A stretch of DNA of 14,811 bases from CAZTGZ01 sp044339595 (GCA_044339595.1 JBIIVF010000053.1:1-14811); one strand, 5' to 3'. Shown: positions 1 to 7,812, counted from the stretch's first letter. Notes: a model not told the origin generated them from the sequence alone. Made by a program: numbers and translations.

Positions 1-1
1 T

Positions 2-337
2 TCAATTGGGAAACTGGCCTATAGCTATCCGTATGCAAAAATCGCCTTGGTGGGCGGTGGGTTTTCAGGAAAATTACACAACATACTGGAAGCCTTGGTG
101 CATGGGGTGCCCGTGATGTTTGGACCTGAAACGGAGAAATTTCAGGAGGCGATGTATTTCCATCAGCATGGTTTGGCTTTTGAAATAAAGAGCGCAGATG
201 AACTCAGTACTAAAGTTTTGTATCTAAAAGATAATCCGGATGAATTGGCCCAGATTTCTGCCCTTTGCCGCAAACAGACGGCCTCAATGAAAGGAGCGGT
301 GAATAAGGTGTTTGAGGAGATTTATGGAGGTATGTAG
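2..337 (+). CDS. kdtA (waaA): 3-deoxy-D-manno-octulosonic acid (Kdo) transferase, C-terminal part
   Basis: The frame is open from the left edge, so the 5' part of the gene lies outside the window; about 111 residues are visible, ending at TAG 335-337. The family is a GT-B glycosyltransferase at the inner membrane that moves Kdo from CMP-Kdo to the lipid A precursor. The visible part is the C-terminal Rossmann half. The run ALVGGGFSGKLHNILEA followed by HGVPVMFGPETEKFQEA is the typical KdtA nucleotide-sugar binding block. The TTG at 47 lies inside this block and is not a start, because the same frame reads SIGKLAYSYPYAKIA immediately before it. The gene converges on the AlkB-like gene with only 20 bases between the stop codons. 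Identification rests on motif recognition and is firm despite truncation by the window. Confidence 0.9.
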   Translation, partial: SIGKLAYSYPYAKIALVGGGFSGKLHNILEALVHGVPVMFGPETEKFQEAMYFHQHGLAFEIKSADELSTKVLYLKDNPDELAQISALCRKQTASMKGAVNKVFEEIYGGM

Positions 338-357
338 AAGCGGACTTTCGTCTGGAT

Positions 358-939
358 CTACAAATCTACAAATGTCCGAAACGTCAGGTTAATTCTGGCT
401 TCTTTCACTTTTTTTGAAACCGGCAACTGATGCCGCCAAAATTGTTGTGTTTCTCCACTCATTAAAAGCAAGCTGCCATTTTCGAGGTAGATTTCTTTCT
501 GCAAGGGATCTTTTTTATGTTTAAACTTAAATTTTCTGGCGGCCCCTAAACTCAATGAGGCAATCATTCCCCCGGGTTTCATTTCTTTTTCATCATCGCT
601 GTGCCATCCCATTCCTTCACTTCCATCGTGATAGAGGTTGAGCAGGCAGCAGTTGAAGATCTCACCACAAATATTTTCAACCCGTTTTTTGATTTCCATT
701 AATTCGGGTGTCCAGGGTAAAGCCGTTCGGGATGTTTTTGAATAGGGATAATCAAAAGGGCCATCTCCATACCAGGCTACTTCACGTCGGGTTGTGATCT
801 GTTTCCCGTAGAGGAATATTTCATCCTGTTTCCATGAAATCGAATGCAAAAGAGTTTCATAAAAATGGATGGCATTTTCTATATCGATGCCTGGATGAAG
901 ATAAGTGACCAAACCATCTTTGGGTAAGAGATTATTCAA
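358..939 (-). CDS. AlkB-like Fe(II)/2-oxoglutarate-dependent dioxygenase
   Basis: This 193-residue protein matches the bacterial ALKBH2/3-like branch, which reverses 1-methyladenine and 3-methylcytosine damage in DNA or RNA by oxidative demethylation. The iron ligands are visible: H113 and D115 in NLYHDGSEGMGWHSDDE, and H170 in WRHQLP. The 2-oxoglutarate-binding arginine pattern RINLTFR is at 182-188. LLPKDG near the N-terminus and WYGDGPFDYPYS at 56-67 are typical of this branch. The start is TTG at 939. No ATG lies between it and the in-frame upstream TGA. An ATT four codons earlier has an AGAAGG six bases before it, so the true start is uncertain. The gene is downstream of the YceI gene on the same strand but separated from it by a terminator. 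Substrate choice (DNA or RNA) cannot be read from the sequence. Confidence 0.92.
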   Translation of the reverse strand: MNNLLPKDGLVTYLHPGIDIENAIHFYETLLHSISWKQDEIFLYGKQITTRREVAWYGDGPFDYPYSKTSRTALPWTPELMEIKKRVENICGEIFNCCLLNLYHDGSEGMGWHSDDEKEMKPGGMIASLSLGAARKFKFKHKKDPLQKEIYLENGSLLLMSGETQQFWRHQLPVSKKVKEARINLTFRTFVDL

Positions 940-981
940 AACAGTTGCAATATAGAACCTTCTTGATGATCAGTTGTTTAG

Positions 982-1020
982 AAAAAACAAAAAAAAAGCC
1001 ACCCCTTCCGGAATGGCTTT
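982..1020 (-). terminator. Intrinsic terminator of the YceI-family gene
   Basis: Read on the minus strand, 1020-1010 (AAAGCCATTCC) pairs with 1005-995 (GGGGTGGCTTT). This gives an 11-bp stem with two G-U pairs and a GGAA (GNRA) tetraloop at 1009-1006. The stem runs directly into a U tract of nine, then GTTTTTT. It lies 20 bases past the stop of the YceI gene and 43 bases before the AlkB-like start, so it separates the two transcription units. The plus-strand reading has no long U tract, so it acts in the minus direction. Confidence 0.85.
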
Positions 1021-1040
1021 ACTAATAAGGTCCAGAAGGA

Positions 1041-1598
1041 CTAAGCTTGTTTTACCAATTGTACTTCTGCAAGTATTTTCACTTCCTCAGCCACTAACCA
1101 TCCACCTGCTTCCAAAGCGGCATTCCAGTTTAGACCGAAATCGGTGCGGTTGATTTTGCCTTCAATTGTAAATCCGGCTTTGGCATTGCCCCATGGATCG
1201 TTTAATACGCCACCGAATTCAACTTGAAAACGGGTGCTTTTAACGGTACCGCGAATGTTCAAATCACCGGTGATTTCATAGGCATGGTCATTTTTCTTTT
1301 CAATGGAAGCAGATTGAAAAGTGAGGTGGTTGAAATTTTCGGAATCGAAAAAGTCAGCGGAGCGCAGATGTGCATCGCGTTGATCATTGCCGGTATTTAC
1401 ACTGGCTGTTTCTGCTGAAAAATAGATGCTGGCATCTTTGAGGTTGCTACCATTGAAGTTGTTCACTTCTGCATTGAAAGCATTGAATCTACCGCTTACG
1501 GTAGAAATCATCATGTGCTTTACTTTAAAGGTCACTTCGCTGTGGCTCAAATCCGGAGCCCAGGTGGATACTGCTGATACTTGTGTTAATGTTGTCAT
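1041..1598 (-). CDS. YceI-family lipocalin-like protein
   Basis: The protein has 185 residues, and the whole length is one YceI domain, a lipocalin-like beta barrel that binds isoprenoid or fatty-amide ligands in characterised members. Family hallmarks are HSEVTFKVKHMMISTVSGRF at 19-38, NTGNDQRDAHLRSADFFD at 68-85, and the C-terminal DPWGNAKAGFTIEG and NRTDFGLNWN at 134-159. There is no signal peptide: the N-terminus MTTLTQVSAVSTWAPD is hydrophilic, so the protein is probably cytoplasmic, unlike exported E. coli YceI. The start is ATG 1598-1596, with only an A-rich leader in front. It ends with TAG, followed by a strong terminator. The physiological ligand is unknown, and nothing in the neighbourhood suggests one. 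Confidence 0.93.
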   Translation of the reverse strand: MTTLTQVSAVSTWAPDLSHSEVTFKVKHMMISTVSGRFNAFNAEVNNFNGSNLKDASIYFSAETASVNTGNDQRDAHLRSADFFDSENFNHLTFQSASIEKKNDHAYEITGDLNIRGTVKSTRFQVEFGGVLNDPWGNAKAGFTIEGKINRTDFGLNWNAALEAGGWLVAEEVKILAEVQLVKQA

Positions 1599-1623
1599 TT
1601 CTTTTAATCTTTAAATGTGAGTA

Positions 1624-1650
1624 CAAAGGTCTGGTGGTTTGCGGTCCCAA
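1624..1650 (-). promoter_or_regulatory. Probable Bacteroidota-type promoter of the YceI gene
   Basis: On the minus strand, TTG (1650-1648) is followed after 16 bases by GACCTTTG (1631-1624), one mismatch from the Bacteroidota -7 consensus TAnnTTTG. The spacing is identical to the better match in front of kynU. Transcription would start about 20-25 bases before the ATG. This is motif inspection only. Confidence 0.35.
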
Positions 1651-1744
1651 TGCATTGAACCAGATTAAGCAATGATGTATATATATATTGAAATAATTAT
1701 CCGCATGTTTACCTAATTACTGCGAAACCATCAAACTTTACCAA

Positions 1745-2490
1745 TCATCTGCTAATACAATTAATATGAATGACTGACTTGGTTGAATAATAATTTTCAG
1801 GGCTTTGCCCAAACATCAGCCCACAATGAACATAATACTCATAGATGCTGGCCGCGCAATGATTGAGCACTTTTTCGTCGGGTTCGGCCTGAAACTCATT
1901 GATGAGGGCGGATACTTCCTTATCGATGATGCCACCGAAAATTTGTTCGGCCGCCATGGATTGAAAAGTGGCTTTGCTCACTTCTACCACGTGGGCATTG
2001 CTGACCACATGACCTTCGGGAGTGATGAATGCCCCTGACCCTGTGGCACCGGGGTTAAATTTCATGGTGGATAGTGTTGCTGTTGGGGTTATGTATCCTC
2101 CCGGATTTTGGGCAATGCGATCTAAAATATAATTGAGTTTGGCATCGCCGGTGTTGGCGATTTGTCCGGTGAATGCCAGTCGGTTTACATCAAATTTAAG
2201 GAAGATGATCATGAAGTTACCGGTGGTGGGGTAGGTAACGGTGAAGTTGTAGGTGCTGACTACCATCACAGTGGCCGGGCTATTGAGTTCGCTGATTTCA
2301 GAAGGGGTAAGGGGTTTGGCCGGCCGGGTGTATTCGGCGGTGACCGGGGGGAGTTACAAAGCCTTGAGCACCCCAACACTTCCATTGTCCAAAGGGCGCA
2401 ATCTGCGGATGACGGGTTGATCTGCGGTTTGCGCGGAAATCAGTGTCGGTATGAAAAACACAAGTCATAAGAAAAACAATATTTTTTCAT
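1745..2490 (-). pseudogene. Decayed trypsin-like serine protease, exported
   Basis: The longest intact piece is 2269-1745. It carries ATGSGAFITPEGHVVSNAHVV, the HtrA/trypsin-like block with the catalytic histidine (near 1993-1991). No Asp or Ser catalytic block (GNSGGP type) follows, and the frame ends in unrelated residues. Reading the same frame upstream gives protease-like sequence (LTPSEISELNSPATVMVVS) interrupted by TAA at 2356-2354 and TGA at 2467-2465. Upstream of the TGA, the ATG at 2490-2488 lies in a different frame. Inserting one base in the A6 run after it restores MKKILFFL, which continues past the TGA as LVFFIPTLISAQT: a good signal peptide with an SA/QT cleavage site. The gene therefore has at least one frameshift, two stops and probably a lost 3' half. 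It would be annotated as a short hypothetical protein if read naively. A shared sequencing error is unlikely to explain three or more lesions. Confidence 0.72.
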
Positions 2491-2629
2491 TTTTGACCAA
2501 ATAATGCTGCCAATTTAGGTGATTTTCATCACACTTTTCCAGTCTTCGCCTACATAAAATTAAGTGAGCCGGTTGATGGAATTTTGTTGCTAACGATGGA
2601 CAGGAATCAGACTTTACAAGCTATTTTTA

Positions 2630-2656
2630 TTGTCTTCTTCAATTCCCCTACTTTTG
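2630..2656 (+). promoter_or_regulatory. Bacteroidota-type promoter of kynU, close to the start codon
   Basis: TTG (2630-2632), 16 bases, then TACTTTTG (2649-2656) is an exact match to the -33/-7 signature of the Bacteroidota primary sigma factor. The -7 element ends only four bases before the kynU ATG at 2661, so the transcript would begin at or next to the start codon (leaderless or nearly so), unless another promoter lies upstream. Confidence 0.55.
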
Positions 2657-2660
2657 CAGC

Positions 2661-3932
2661 ATGCAATTTCAAAATACGCGCAATTTTGCTCAGCAACTCG
2701 ATCTGCAAGATGAACTCAGGTCGTTCAGGTCAGAATTTTATTTTCCTCAGCATGAAGGAAATGACGTCATCTATCTGACCGGAAATTCTTTGGGTTTGCA
2801 ACCTAAATCAGCCATGGCAGCTTTGCAGACAGAGTTAAATGATTGGGCCAAATTTGGTGTGGAAGGACATTTTCAAGGCACAAACCCCTGGTTTCATTAT
2901 CATAAATTCTTTTCAGAAAGCGCAGCCAACGTGGTCGGTGCTTTGCCATCTGAAGTGGTGGTGATGAACAACCTAACGGTAAATTTGCATCTGATGATGG
3001 TGAGTTTTTACCGTCCAACCAAAGATCGGTATAAAATCATTATGGAGGCCGGGGCTTTTCCCAGTGATCAATATGCCATGGAAAGTCAGGTGAAATTTCA
3101 TGGTTATCGTTACGAGGATGCGGTCATAGAAGTAAGCCCGAGAGCGGGAGAGTATGCATTGCGGACAGAGGATATTCTCGATGTAATTGAAAATAATCGC
3201 GATTCGGTGGCGCTGGTGATGTTCAGCGGAGTGCAGTATTATACCGGACAAGCATTTGATATCGAAGCGATTACGAAGGCGGCTCATGCAGCTGGTGCGA
3301 TCGCCGGATTTGATCTGGCCCATGCTGCCGGAAATTTGAAGTTAAATCTTCATGATTGGCAGGTAGACTTTGCAGTATGGTGCTCCTATAAATATCTGAA
3401 CAGTGGTCCGGGAGGTGTTTCAGGTGTGTTTGTGCATGAAAAACATGGAGAAAATCCTGATTTACCGCGATTTGCCGGCTGGTGGGGACATAGGGAAGAC
3501 GTTCGTTTTAAGATGCAAAAAGGATTCATTCCTGAAAAAGGGGCTGCCGGTTGGCAATTGAGTAATGCGCCGGTGTTGAGCATGGCGGTGCACAAAGCTT
3601 CCTTGGAAATATTTGACCGTGCCGGGATGGATAGACTGGTTGCCAAAAGCAAATTGTTATCGGGGTATCTTGAGTTTGTATTGAAAGATGTTTCGGTCCG
3701 AAATGATTCAATTTCCCTGACCGTGATTACGCCTTCTGAAAGAGGCTGTCAGTTGTCGGTGTTGGCGGGATCCAATGCTCGGAAGCTATTTGATTATTTG
3801 ACCCAAAACGGGGTAGTAGCCGATTGGCGCGAACCCGAAGTCATCCGCATGGCTCCGGTGCCGTTGTACAATTCTTTCGAGGATATTTATAGGCTGGGAG
3901 AGATGATACTAAAATTAAAAATTAAAAATTAA
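2661..3932 (+). CDS. kynU: Kynureninase
   Basis: This 423-residue PLP enzyme, fold type I (aspartate aminotransferase superfamily), hydrolyses kynurenine or 3-hydroxykynurenine to anthranilate or 3-hydroxyanthranilate plus alanine. That step belongs to tryptophan catabolism and, where the pathway is complete, NAD synthesis. Visible motifs: LTGNSLGLQPKS at 39-50, FDLAHAAGN at 217-225 with the Asp (218) that contacts the pyridine nitrogen, WCSYKYLNSGPGG at 240-252 with the Schiff-base Lys244, GWWGH at 273-277, and EVIRMAPVPLYN near 393-404 for carboxylate binding. Length is normal. The ATG follows a promoter element by four bases, and the N-terminus (NTRNFAQQLD) fits family members. The last seven codons are formed by an AAAATT repeat. 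No other kyn pathway gene is in the window. Confidence 0.96.
   Translation: MQFQNTRNFAQQLDLQDELRSFRSEFYFPQHEGNDVIYLTGNSLGLQPKSAMAALQTELNDWAKFGVEGHFQGTNPWFHYHKFFSESAANVVGALPSEVVVMNNLTVNLHLMMVSFYRPTKDRYKIIMEAGAFPSDQYAMESQVKFHGYRYEDAVIEVSPRAGEYALRTEDILDVIENNRDSVALVMFSGVQYYTGQAFDIEAITKAAHAAGAIAGFDLAHAAGNLKLNLHDWQVDFAVWCSYKYLNSGPGGVSGVFVHEKHGENPDLPRFAGWWGHREDVRFKMQKGFIPEKGAAGWQLSNAPVLSMAVHKASLEIFDRAGMDRLVAKSKLLSGYLEFVLKDVSVRNDSISLTVITPSERGCQLSVLAGSNARKLFDYLTQNGVVADWREPEVIRMAPVPLYNSFEDIYRLGEMILKLKIKN
3911..3932 (+). repeat. AAAATT-type tandem repeat forming the kynU 3' end
   Basis: Three near-identical A-rich units (AAAATT, AAAAATT, AAAAATT) run into AAGG. They encode the terminal KLKIKN of kynureninase and supply its TAA stop. 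After them, 3933-4040 holds only low-complexity, pyrimidine-rich sequence (for example around 3990-4050) and no convincing hairpin or gene. Confidence 0.6.
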
Positions 3933-4040
3933 GGATTACGAATTGTGCTGTCGGAATAATTTCAAACCTAGACCCTTTCGCCAAGCATCATAATCTCACT
4001 TTTACCTTGCCCCTTTTACCTAGTAACTATTCCCTAATCC

Positions 4041-4550
4041 CTACTCCTCCTCCCAATACACCGGAAACATAAATCCACCCGGATTCAAGTTCAACTGAAT
4101 GCGCATCGAGATAGATTTTAAATCAATTTTAGAGGTGGTTCTGGTTTTAATCTGAAGTGGTTCGATTCTGACAATTCTGATTTCACGTTTTTCATCCATG
4201 TTATGTTCAAAACAGGCAATGAGTTCATCGAGTTTTTTGCCGGTAATCCAAAGGTCGGGATTATCTGCATGCAACAAAATGCTGTCGGTGCAAATAGATT
4301 TGAGTCTTTTGATTTCATCAAACGATATCAAAACGGAAATCTGATCATGGGGTGTCGAGTTTTTGCTGTCGAGAGATTGGGTGCTGGTCAGGTGTAAATT
4401 CTCATTGCGCATGACATCCGGCCCGTTGCTGAATACAAACCTTTTTTGCCCCTTGGCCTGTTGATGGATGAACAACAACAACACACATGGGAACCATTTG
4501 CCAATCAGCGAAATGGATAATGGGCGAATATGTTGTGCTATTGAAATCAA
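4041..4550 (-). CDS. Hypothetical protein with possible signal peptide
   Basis: I do not recognise a family. The frame has 169 residues. An N-terminal hydrophobic run (KWFPCVLLLFIHQQAKGQ) resembles a signal peptide cleaved after AKG, which would make it periplasmic or secreted. The mature part is polar, with alternating Lys/Arg/Glu and hydrophobic residues (REIRIVRIEPLQIKTRTTSK) ending in NLNPGGFMFPVYWEEE. The only start that keeps the signal-like region is TTG at 4550; the first ATG is codon 47 and would remove it. It lies 104 bases downstream of the large T9SS cargo gene on the same strand and converges on kynU. The gene could be co-transcribed with the cargo gene. An overprinted or decaying frame is the alternative. 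Confidence 0.5.
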   Translation of the reverse strand: MISIAQHIRPLSISLIGKWFPCVLLLFIHQQAKGQKRFVFSNGPDVMRNENLHLTSTQSLDSKNSTPHDQISVLISFDEIKRLKSICTDSILLHADNPDLWITGKKLDELIACFEHNMDEKREIRIVRIEPLQIKTRTTSKIDLKSISMRIQLNLNPGGFMFPVYWEEE

Positions 4551-4581
4551 TGAACTTGGAGGGCTTGAAATGTCGGCCCTT

Positions 4582-4653
4582 ATTCCAATAACGGTTGGTT
4601 GAATTTAAAATTGCGAAAAACGGCTGAAAAATTGATGCGTTAACCGTTGGAAT
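4582..4653. repeat. Imperfect inverted repeat between the T9SS cargo gene and the hypothetical gene
   Basis: ATTCC plus AACGGTT (4582-4596, interrupted by AAT) is complementary to AACCGTTGGAAT (4642-4653), starting just past the TAA of the cargo gene. The enclosed loop is about 45 bases, long for an intrinsic terminator, so its role is unclear. Confidence 0.3.
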
Positions 4654-4654
4654 A

Positions 4655-7600
4655 TTAACGGATTAAGGTCACGGTTCCGCTGATGGTTTCTTTGCCGTTC
4701 CCGTTGCCAAATCGGATATAATAAATGGCAAAATATGCACCGGCCGGATATGGATGCCCTAACTTATCCTTTCCATCCCAGCAAGCTTTCATATCTCGAC
4801 TGTAAAATACACGCTCGCCCCAGCGATTGTAAATGATCCATTCGATTTCATCGCAGTCTTCCTGCAAACCTTCCATGCCAAAGCAATCGTTCTTTCCATC
4901 ACCATCCGGCGTAAAGACATTGGGAATGATAAATTCAGAATTTGCATCTACGTTGATGGGGACATCCTTAAAAAAAGTATCCGGACAAGATTCATCGGGC
5001 GAAGCGATGAGGGTGATGCGGTAGTTGCCGGATTGGGTGTATTGATGCTTGGGACTGTCATCGCGACTGCTATCTCCATCACCGAAATCCCAGAAATATG
5101 CTCTTCCGTCTTTTGTCTTATTGGTCAGGGTTAATTGATCATTGCATCCGTTGAACTTGTACTCAAAATCAGCTTCGGGTTTGTCATAAACCACCAAATC
5201 TAGGGAATAACGATCGCTGATGTTGCAACTTAGTGAATCAACCGCCGTGAGAATAACTTTATAGATCCCGGGTTTGTCATAAGTATGCACCGGTGGAGCG
5301 AATACTGAATCGGTGCTTCCATCGCCAAAATCCCAATAGTATTTCCTGCCTGGGGTACTTAAATTGGAAAAATCAACGGTGAGGGGCCGGCAACCCTGAC
5401 GTGGATTGGCGACAAACTGAGCAATCACGGCTTCCTTAATTTGAAGGTCAATTTTGAAGGAGGCATTGCTGCACCGCGGACTCACGTTGGTCACAAAGGC
5501 GGCCTTGGGTGTTACCGGAAAATCATTGTGCCCGGGTTCTGAACCATCCGGGCAACTCGAACAAACGGATTGATAAATGACCCCACGTTTATCGAATCGA
5601 CTTGTGCCTCCATCCACATGGTCATCGGTGTCATAACCGCCAAAATAGGTGGCGTACAATAATCCTTTGGCATCCTGATCCAATACCATGATATAGAAAT
5701 CATTGTTGTCGGTTGTTTTTTGAACGGCGTCTGACGAAATCTCTAATCCTGATGTGGATCCGGGATTTAAGTCGGGACGCACATTGGCTCCCCAACCTGA
5801 GATATAAATGTGATTGCACTTATCTACTAAAAATGCACTCGGTGAGATATCCGGTTTTTTATCGCGGTTACCGAATGAAGTTTGCCAATAAAGACTGTCA
5901 AGATCAAGGCTCATTCTCGCAATAAACTGTCCTTTATCTTTTTTGCCATAGGTGCCGGATGCAGGGTTGGTGCTGCCTTCTGTTTGACCGGTTACATACA
6001 ACGTATTTCTGGCATCTAGGTCAATGAAATAAATTTGATCATATTCCGATGTCCCCCAATAACTCAATTTATCCAGTGCCTTAGAAGTTTTGTTGATTTT
6101 GGCAATGAATCCATCAAAATCGCCTTGATTCTGTTCGAAAAGCACCCCTGCAGTGGTGTCTAATTTCTGGCTGTTGGTGCCGCCGGCTGCAAAAATGGAT
6201 TCAGCATTCAGCTTAATACTGTATAAAGCATCCGATCCTTCGGCGCCGGCATAACTGCACCAAAGCAATTGACTCAGATCGTCATTGAATTCTGCCATGC
6301 ATCCGTCATAACCTCCACCGGAAGAACCTTGAAAGGCTTGTTTAACAGGCAAATCTGAGCTCAATGTAGTGCTGGCAATAAAGACATGATTGGCATCGTC
6401 TACAATGATATCGCCTCGAAAGTCATCGGCATAGTTGTAACGCAGGGTCCCTGAATTCAATCCATCATTGCGGGTTCCTCCAAAATAAGTAGAGCCCAAT
6501 AGCTGACTGCCATCCTCTGAGAACTTTGAAACGATGATGTCATATTGCCCGTTAATAAGGGTATCGAATGCTTTTTTTGTCACCGGGAATTGTGAGGAAT
6601 TGGTAGTGCCCATGACCAACAAGCGGTCGTTGTTGTCGACCACGAGGCTATGCGGATATTCGTCCTGTTCGCCTCCCAGATAGGTGGCATACAACAGGTT
6701 ACTTCCGCTCGAATCGTATTTACTGATGGAAATATCACAAGCCAGATTTACCGGGAATGTACCTACGCCGCCACCCCAAGTGCGTTGAAAAGCGCCGGTG
6801 GTGACCGGATATTCTCCGCTCAAATTGTCTGTAACGCCACCTGCATATAGATTGCTTTTAGAATCATACGTGGCAGTGAATCCAAAATTATCTCCTTTCG
6901 ATCCGGAATAAGTGGAAAAAACCAGCACCGGGTCAATCACCAGATCTTTGGATGTATCATGCACCGGTGCGATGATAAAAGAGACCTTGTCTCCGTTTAT
7001 TTGGTACCGGCAATCAACTTCGACTTTATTTCCATTGATTACTTGATAGGCATAAGGTTTAGATTCTGTCCATTCGTTGACCGAAGTTTTTACCACCAAT
7101 TTGCCATTCTGGATAAACAACCCGTCGTGACCGAGATAAAGCATCCCGATTTTCTCCGGTTCTGCGCCCGGATGCACAATCCATTCATTTTTAAGTGCGC
7201 CGTTTTGGGTGAAGATTCGCCAGTCAATGCCACGGTAAATATTTTGATATTGGACTTCCCGGTGCAAAGGAACCTTCGATTTCCATTTTTCGGGTGATTT
7301 GCCCAGGTAATAGTTGTGGTAGGTCAACAAAGTTTCTTTGCCAGTAAGGACCGCTTTTTCTGCGTCCAGAATCCTCATTTTAACAGCGTGAAAAGGAACC
7401 GTTACCGGTGCGGTTCTGGATTCTTCATGTCTGTGATTCCAGATTTTGTCTAATGCCCGTTCGTCGTAAAAGCTATAAGTCAGCCCTTGGTCTTCGAGGA
7501 ATAGGTAACCCGCATCGAGTTTCATTTTGAATGTTACATTTTCATGAAACTGACCGAGGTTCTCAATAAAGTAATCGGTTGTTTGGGCATTCACCGTCCT

Positions 7601-7657
7601 CGGAAGAAAATATCCGGGAATAAGAAAAATGAATAACCTAAACAGAAAATTACGCAT
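4655..7657 (-). CDS. Large secreted SBBP-repeat/PKD protein with T9SS type B (CHU_C) sorting domain
   Basis: About 1000 residues from the preferred start at 7657. Signal peptide 1-24 (MRNFLFRLFIFLIPGYF...VNA/QT). Residues about 28-245 form the N-terminal domain common in Bacteroidota SBBP proteins (IENLGQFHENVTFKMK). About 250-740 is a run of SBBP-type beta-propeller repeats, recognisable by recurring LLYATYLGG, GSTYFGG and LLYATYFGG. Two PKD domains follow, each with WDFGDG (about 775-780 and 856-861). The C-terminus from about 908 is the gliding-motility-associated CHU_C domain (IPNVFTPDGDGKND, YNRWGERVF, WDGKD, PAGAYF, GTVTLIR). This domain routes the protein through the outer membrane by the type IX system. 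An in-frame ATG at 7675 is less likely: it adds six residues before the signal peptide and lies one base from a -7 promoter element. The likely role is cell-surface or extracellular; the ligand or activity is unknown. Confidence 0.9.
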   Translation of the reverse strand: MRNFLFRLFIFLIPGYFLPRTVNAQTTDYFIENLGQFHENVTFKMKLDAGYLFLEDQGLTYSFYDERALDKIWNHRHEESRTAPVTVPFHAVKMRILDAEKAVLTGKETLLTYHNYYLGKSPEKWKSKVPLHREVQYQNIYRGIDWRIFTQNGALKNEWIVHPGAEPEKIGMLYLGHDGLFIQNGKLVVKTSVNEWTESKPYAYQVINGNKVEVDCRYQINGDKVSFIIAPVHDTSKDLVIDPVLVFSTYSGSKGDNFGFTATYDSKSNLYAGGVTDNLSGEYPVTTGAFQRTWGGGVGTFPVNLACDISISKYDSSGSNLLYATYLGGEQDEYPHSLVVDNNDRLLVMGTTNSSQFPVTKKAFDTLINGQYDIIVSKFSEDGSQLLGSTYFGGTRNDGLNSGTLRYNYADDFRGDIIVDDANHVFIASTTLSSDLPVKQAFQGSSGGGYDGCMAEFNDDLSQLLWCSYAGAEGSDALYSIKLNAESIFAAGGTNSQKLDTTAGVLFEQNQGDFDGFIAKINKTSKALDKLSYWGTSEYDQIYFIDLDARNTLYVTGQTEGSTNPASGTYGKKDKGQFIARMSLDLDSLYWQTSFGNRDKKPDISPSAFLVDKCNHIYISGWGANVRPDLNPGSTSGLEISSDAVQKTTDNNDFYIMVLDQDAKGLLYATYFGGYDTDDHVDGGTSRFDKRGVIYQSVCSSCPDGSEPGHNDFPVTPKAAFVTNVSPRCSNASFKIDLQIKEAVIAQFVANPRQGCRPLTVDFSNLSTPGRKYYWDFGDGSTDSVFAPPVHTYDKPGIYKVILTAVDSLSCNISDRYSLDLVVYDKPEADFEYKFNGCNDQLTLTNKTKDGRAYFWDFGDGDSSRDDSPKHQYTQSGNYRITLIASPDESCPDTFFKDVPINVDANSEFIIPNVFTPDGDGKNDCFGMEGLQEDCDEIEWIIYNRWGERVFYSRDMKACWDGKDKLGHPYPAGAYFAIYYIRFGNGNGKETISGTVTLIR

Positions 7658-7676
7658 GCAGTGGGTCAATGGCATA

Positions 7677-7684
7677 CAAAGATA
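7677..7684 (-). promoter_or_regulatory. -7 promoter element of the large T9SS cargo gene
   Basis: TATCTTTG on the minus strand is an exact TAnnTTTG match. It ends one base before the ATG at 7675 and 19 bases before the ATG at 7657, which supports the latter as the start. No TTG is found at the expected -33 position, so the match is only half a promoter. Confidence 0.45.
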
Positions 7685-7812
7685 GATAAAATGATGGGCT
7701 GCAGGGTTTTGACTTTATCATCCTCCGGTAATATCTGTCTAAGTGTAGAGTCAATCCTACCTCATATGGTTGCTTGCATTTGATGTATATTCGCGAAAAT
7801 TTTTAGGAAACG

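Noticed and set aside
1678..1688. Short TA dinucleotide run as a regulatory or phase-variable repeat
   Set aside because: It is only about five units long in an AT-rich spacer with no promoter alignment, so chance is sufficient.
2162..2470. 102-residue plus-strand ORF over the protease remnant
   Set aside because: It is Gly/Arg-rich without family features and lies antisense to the reconstructed protease N-terminus, which reads as a real signal peptide and protease sequence.
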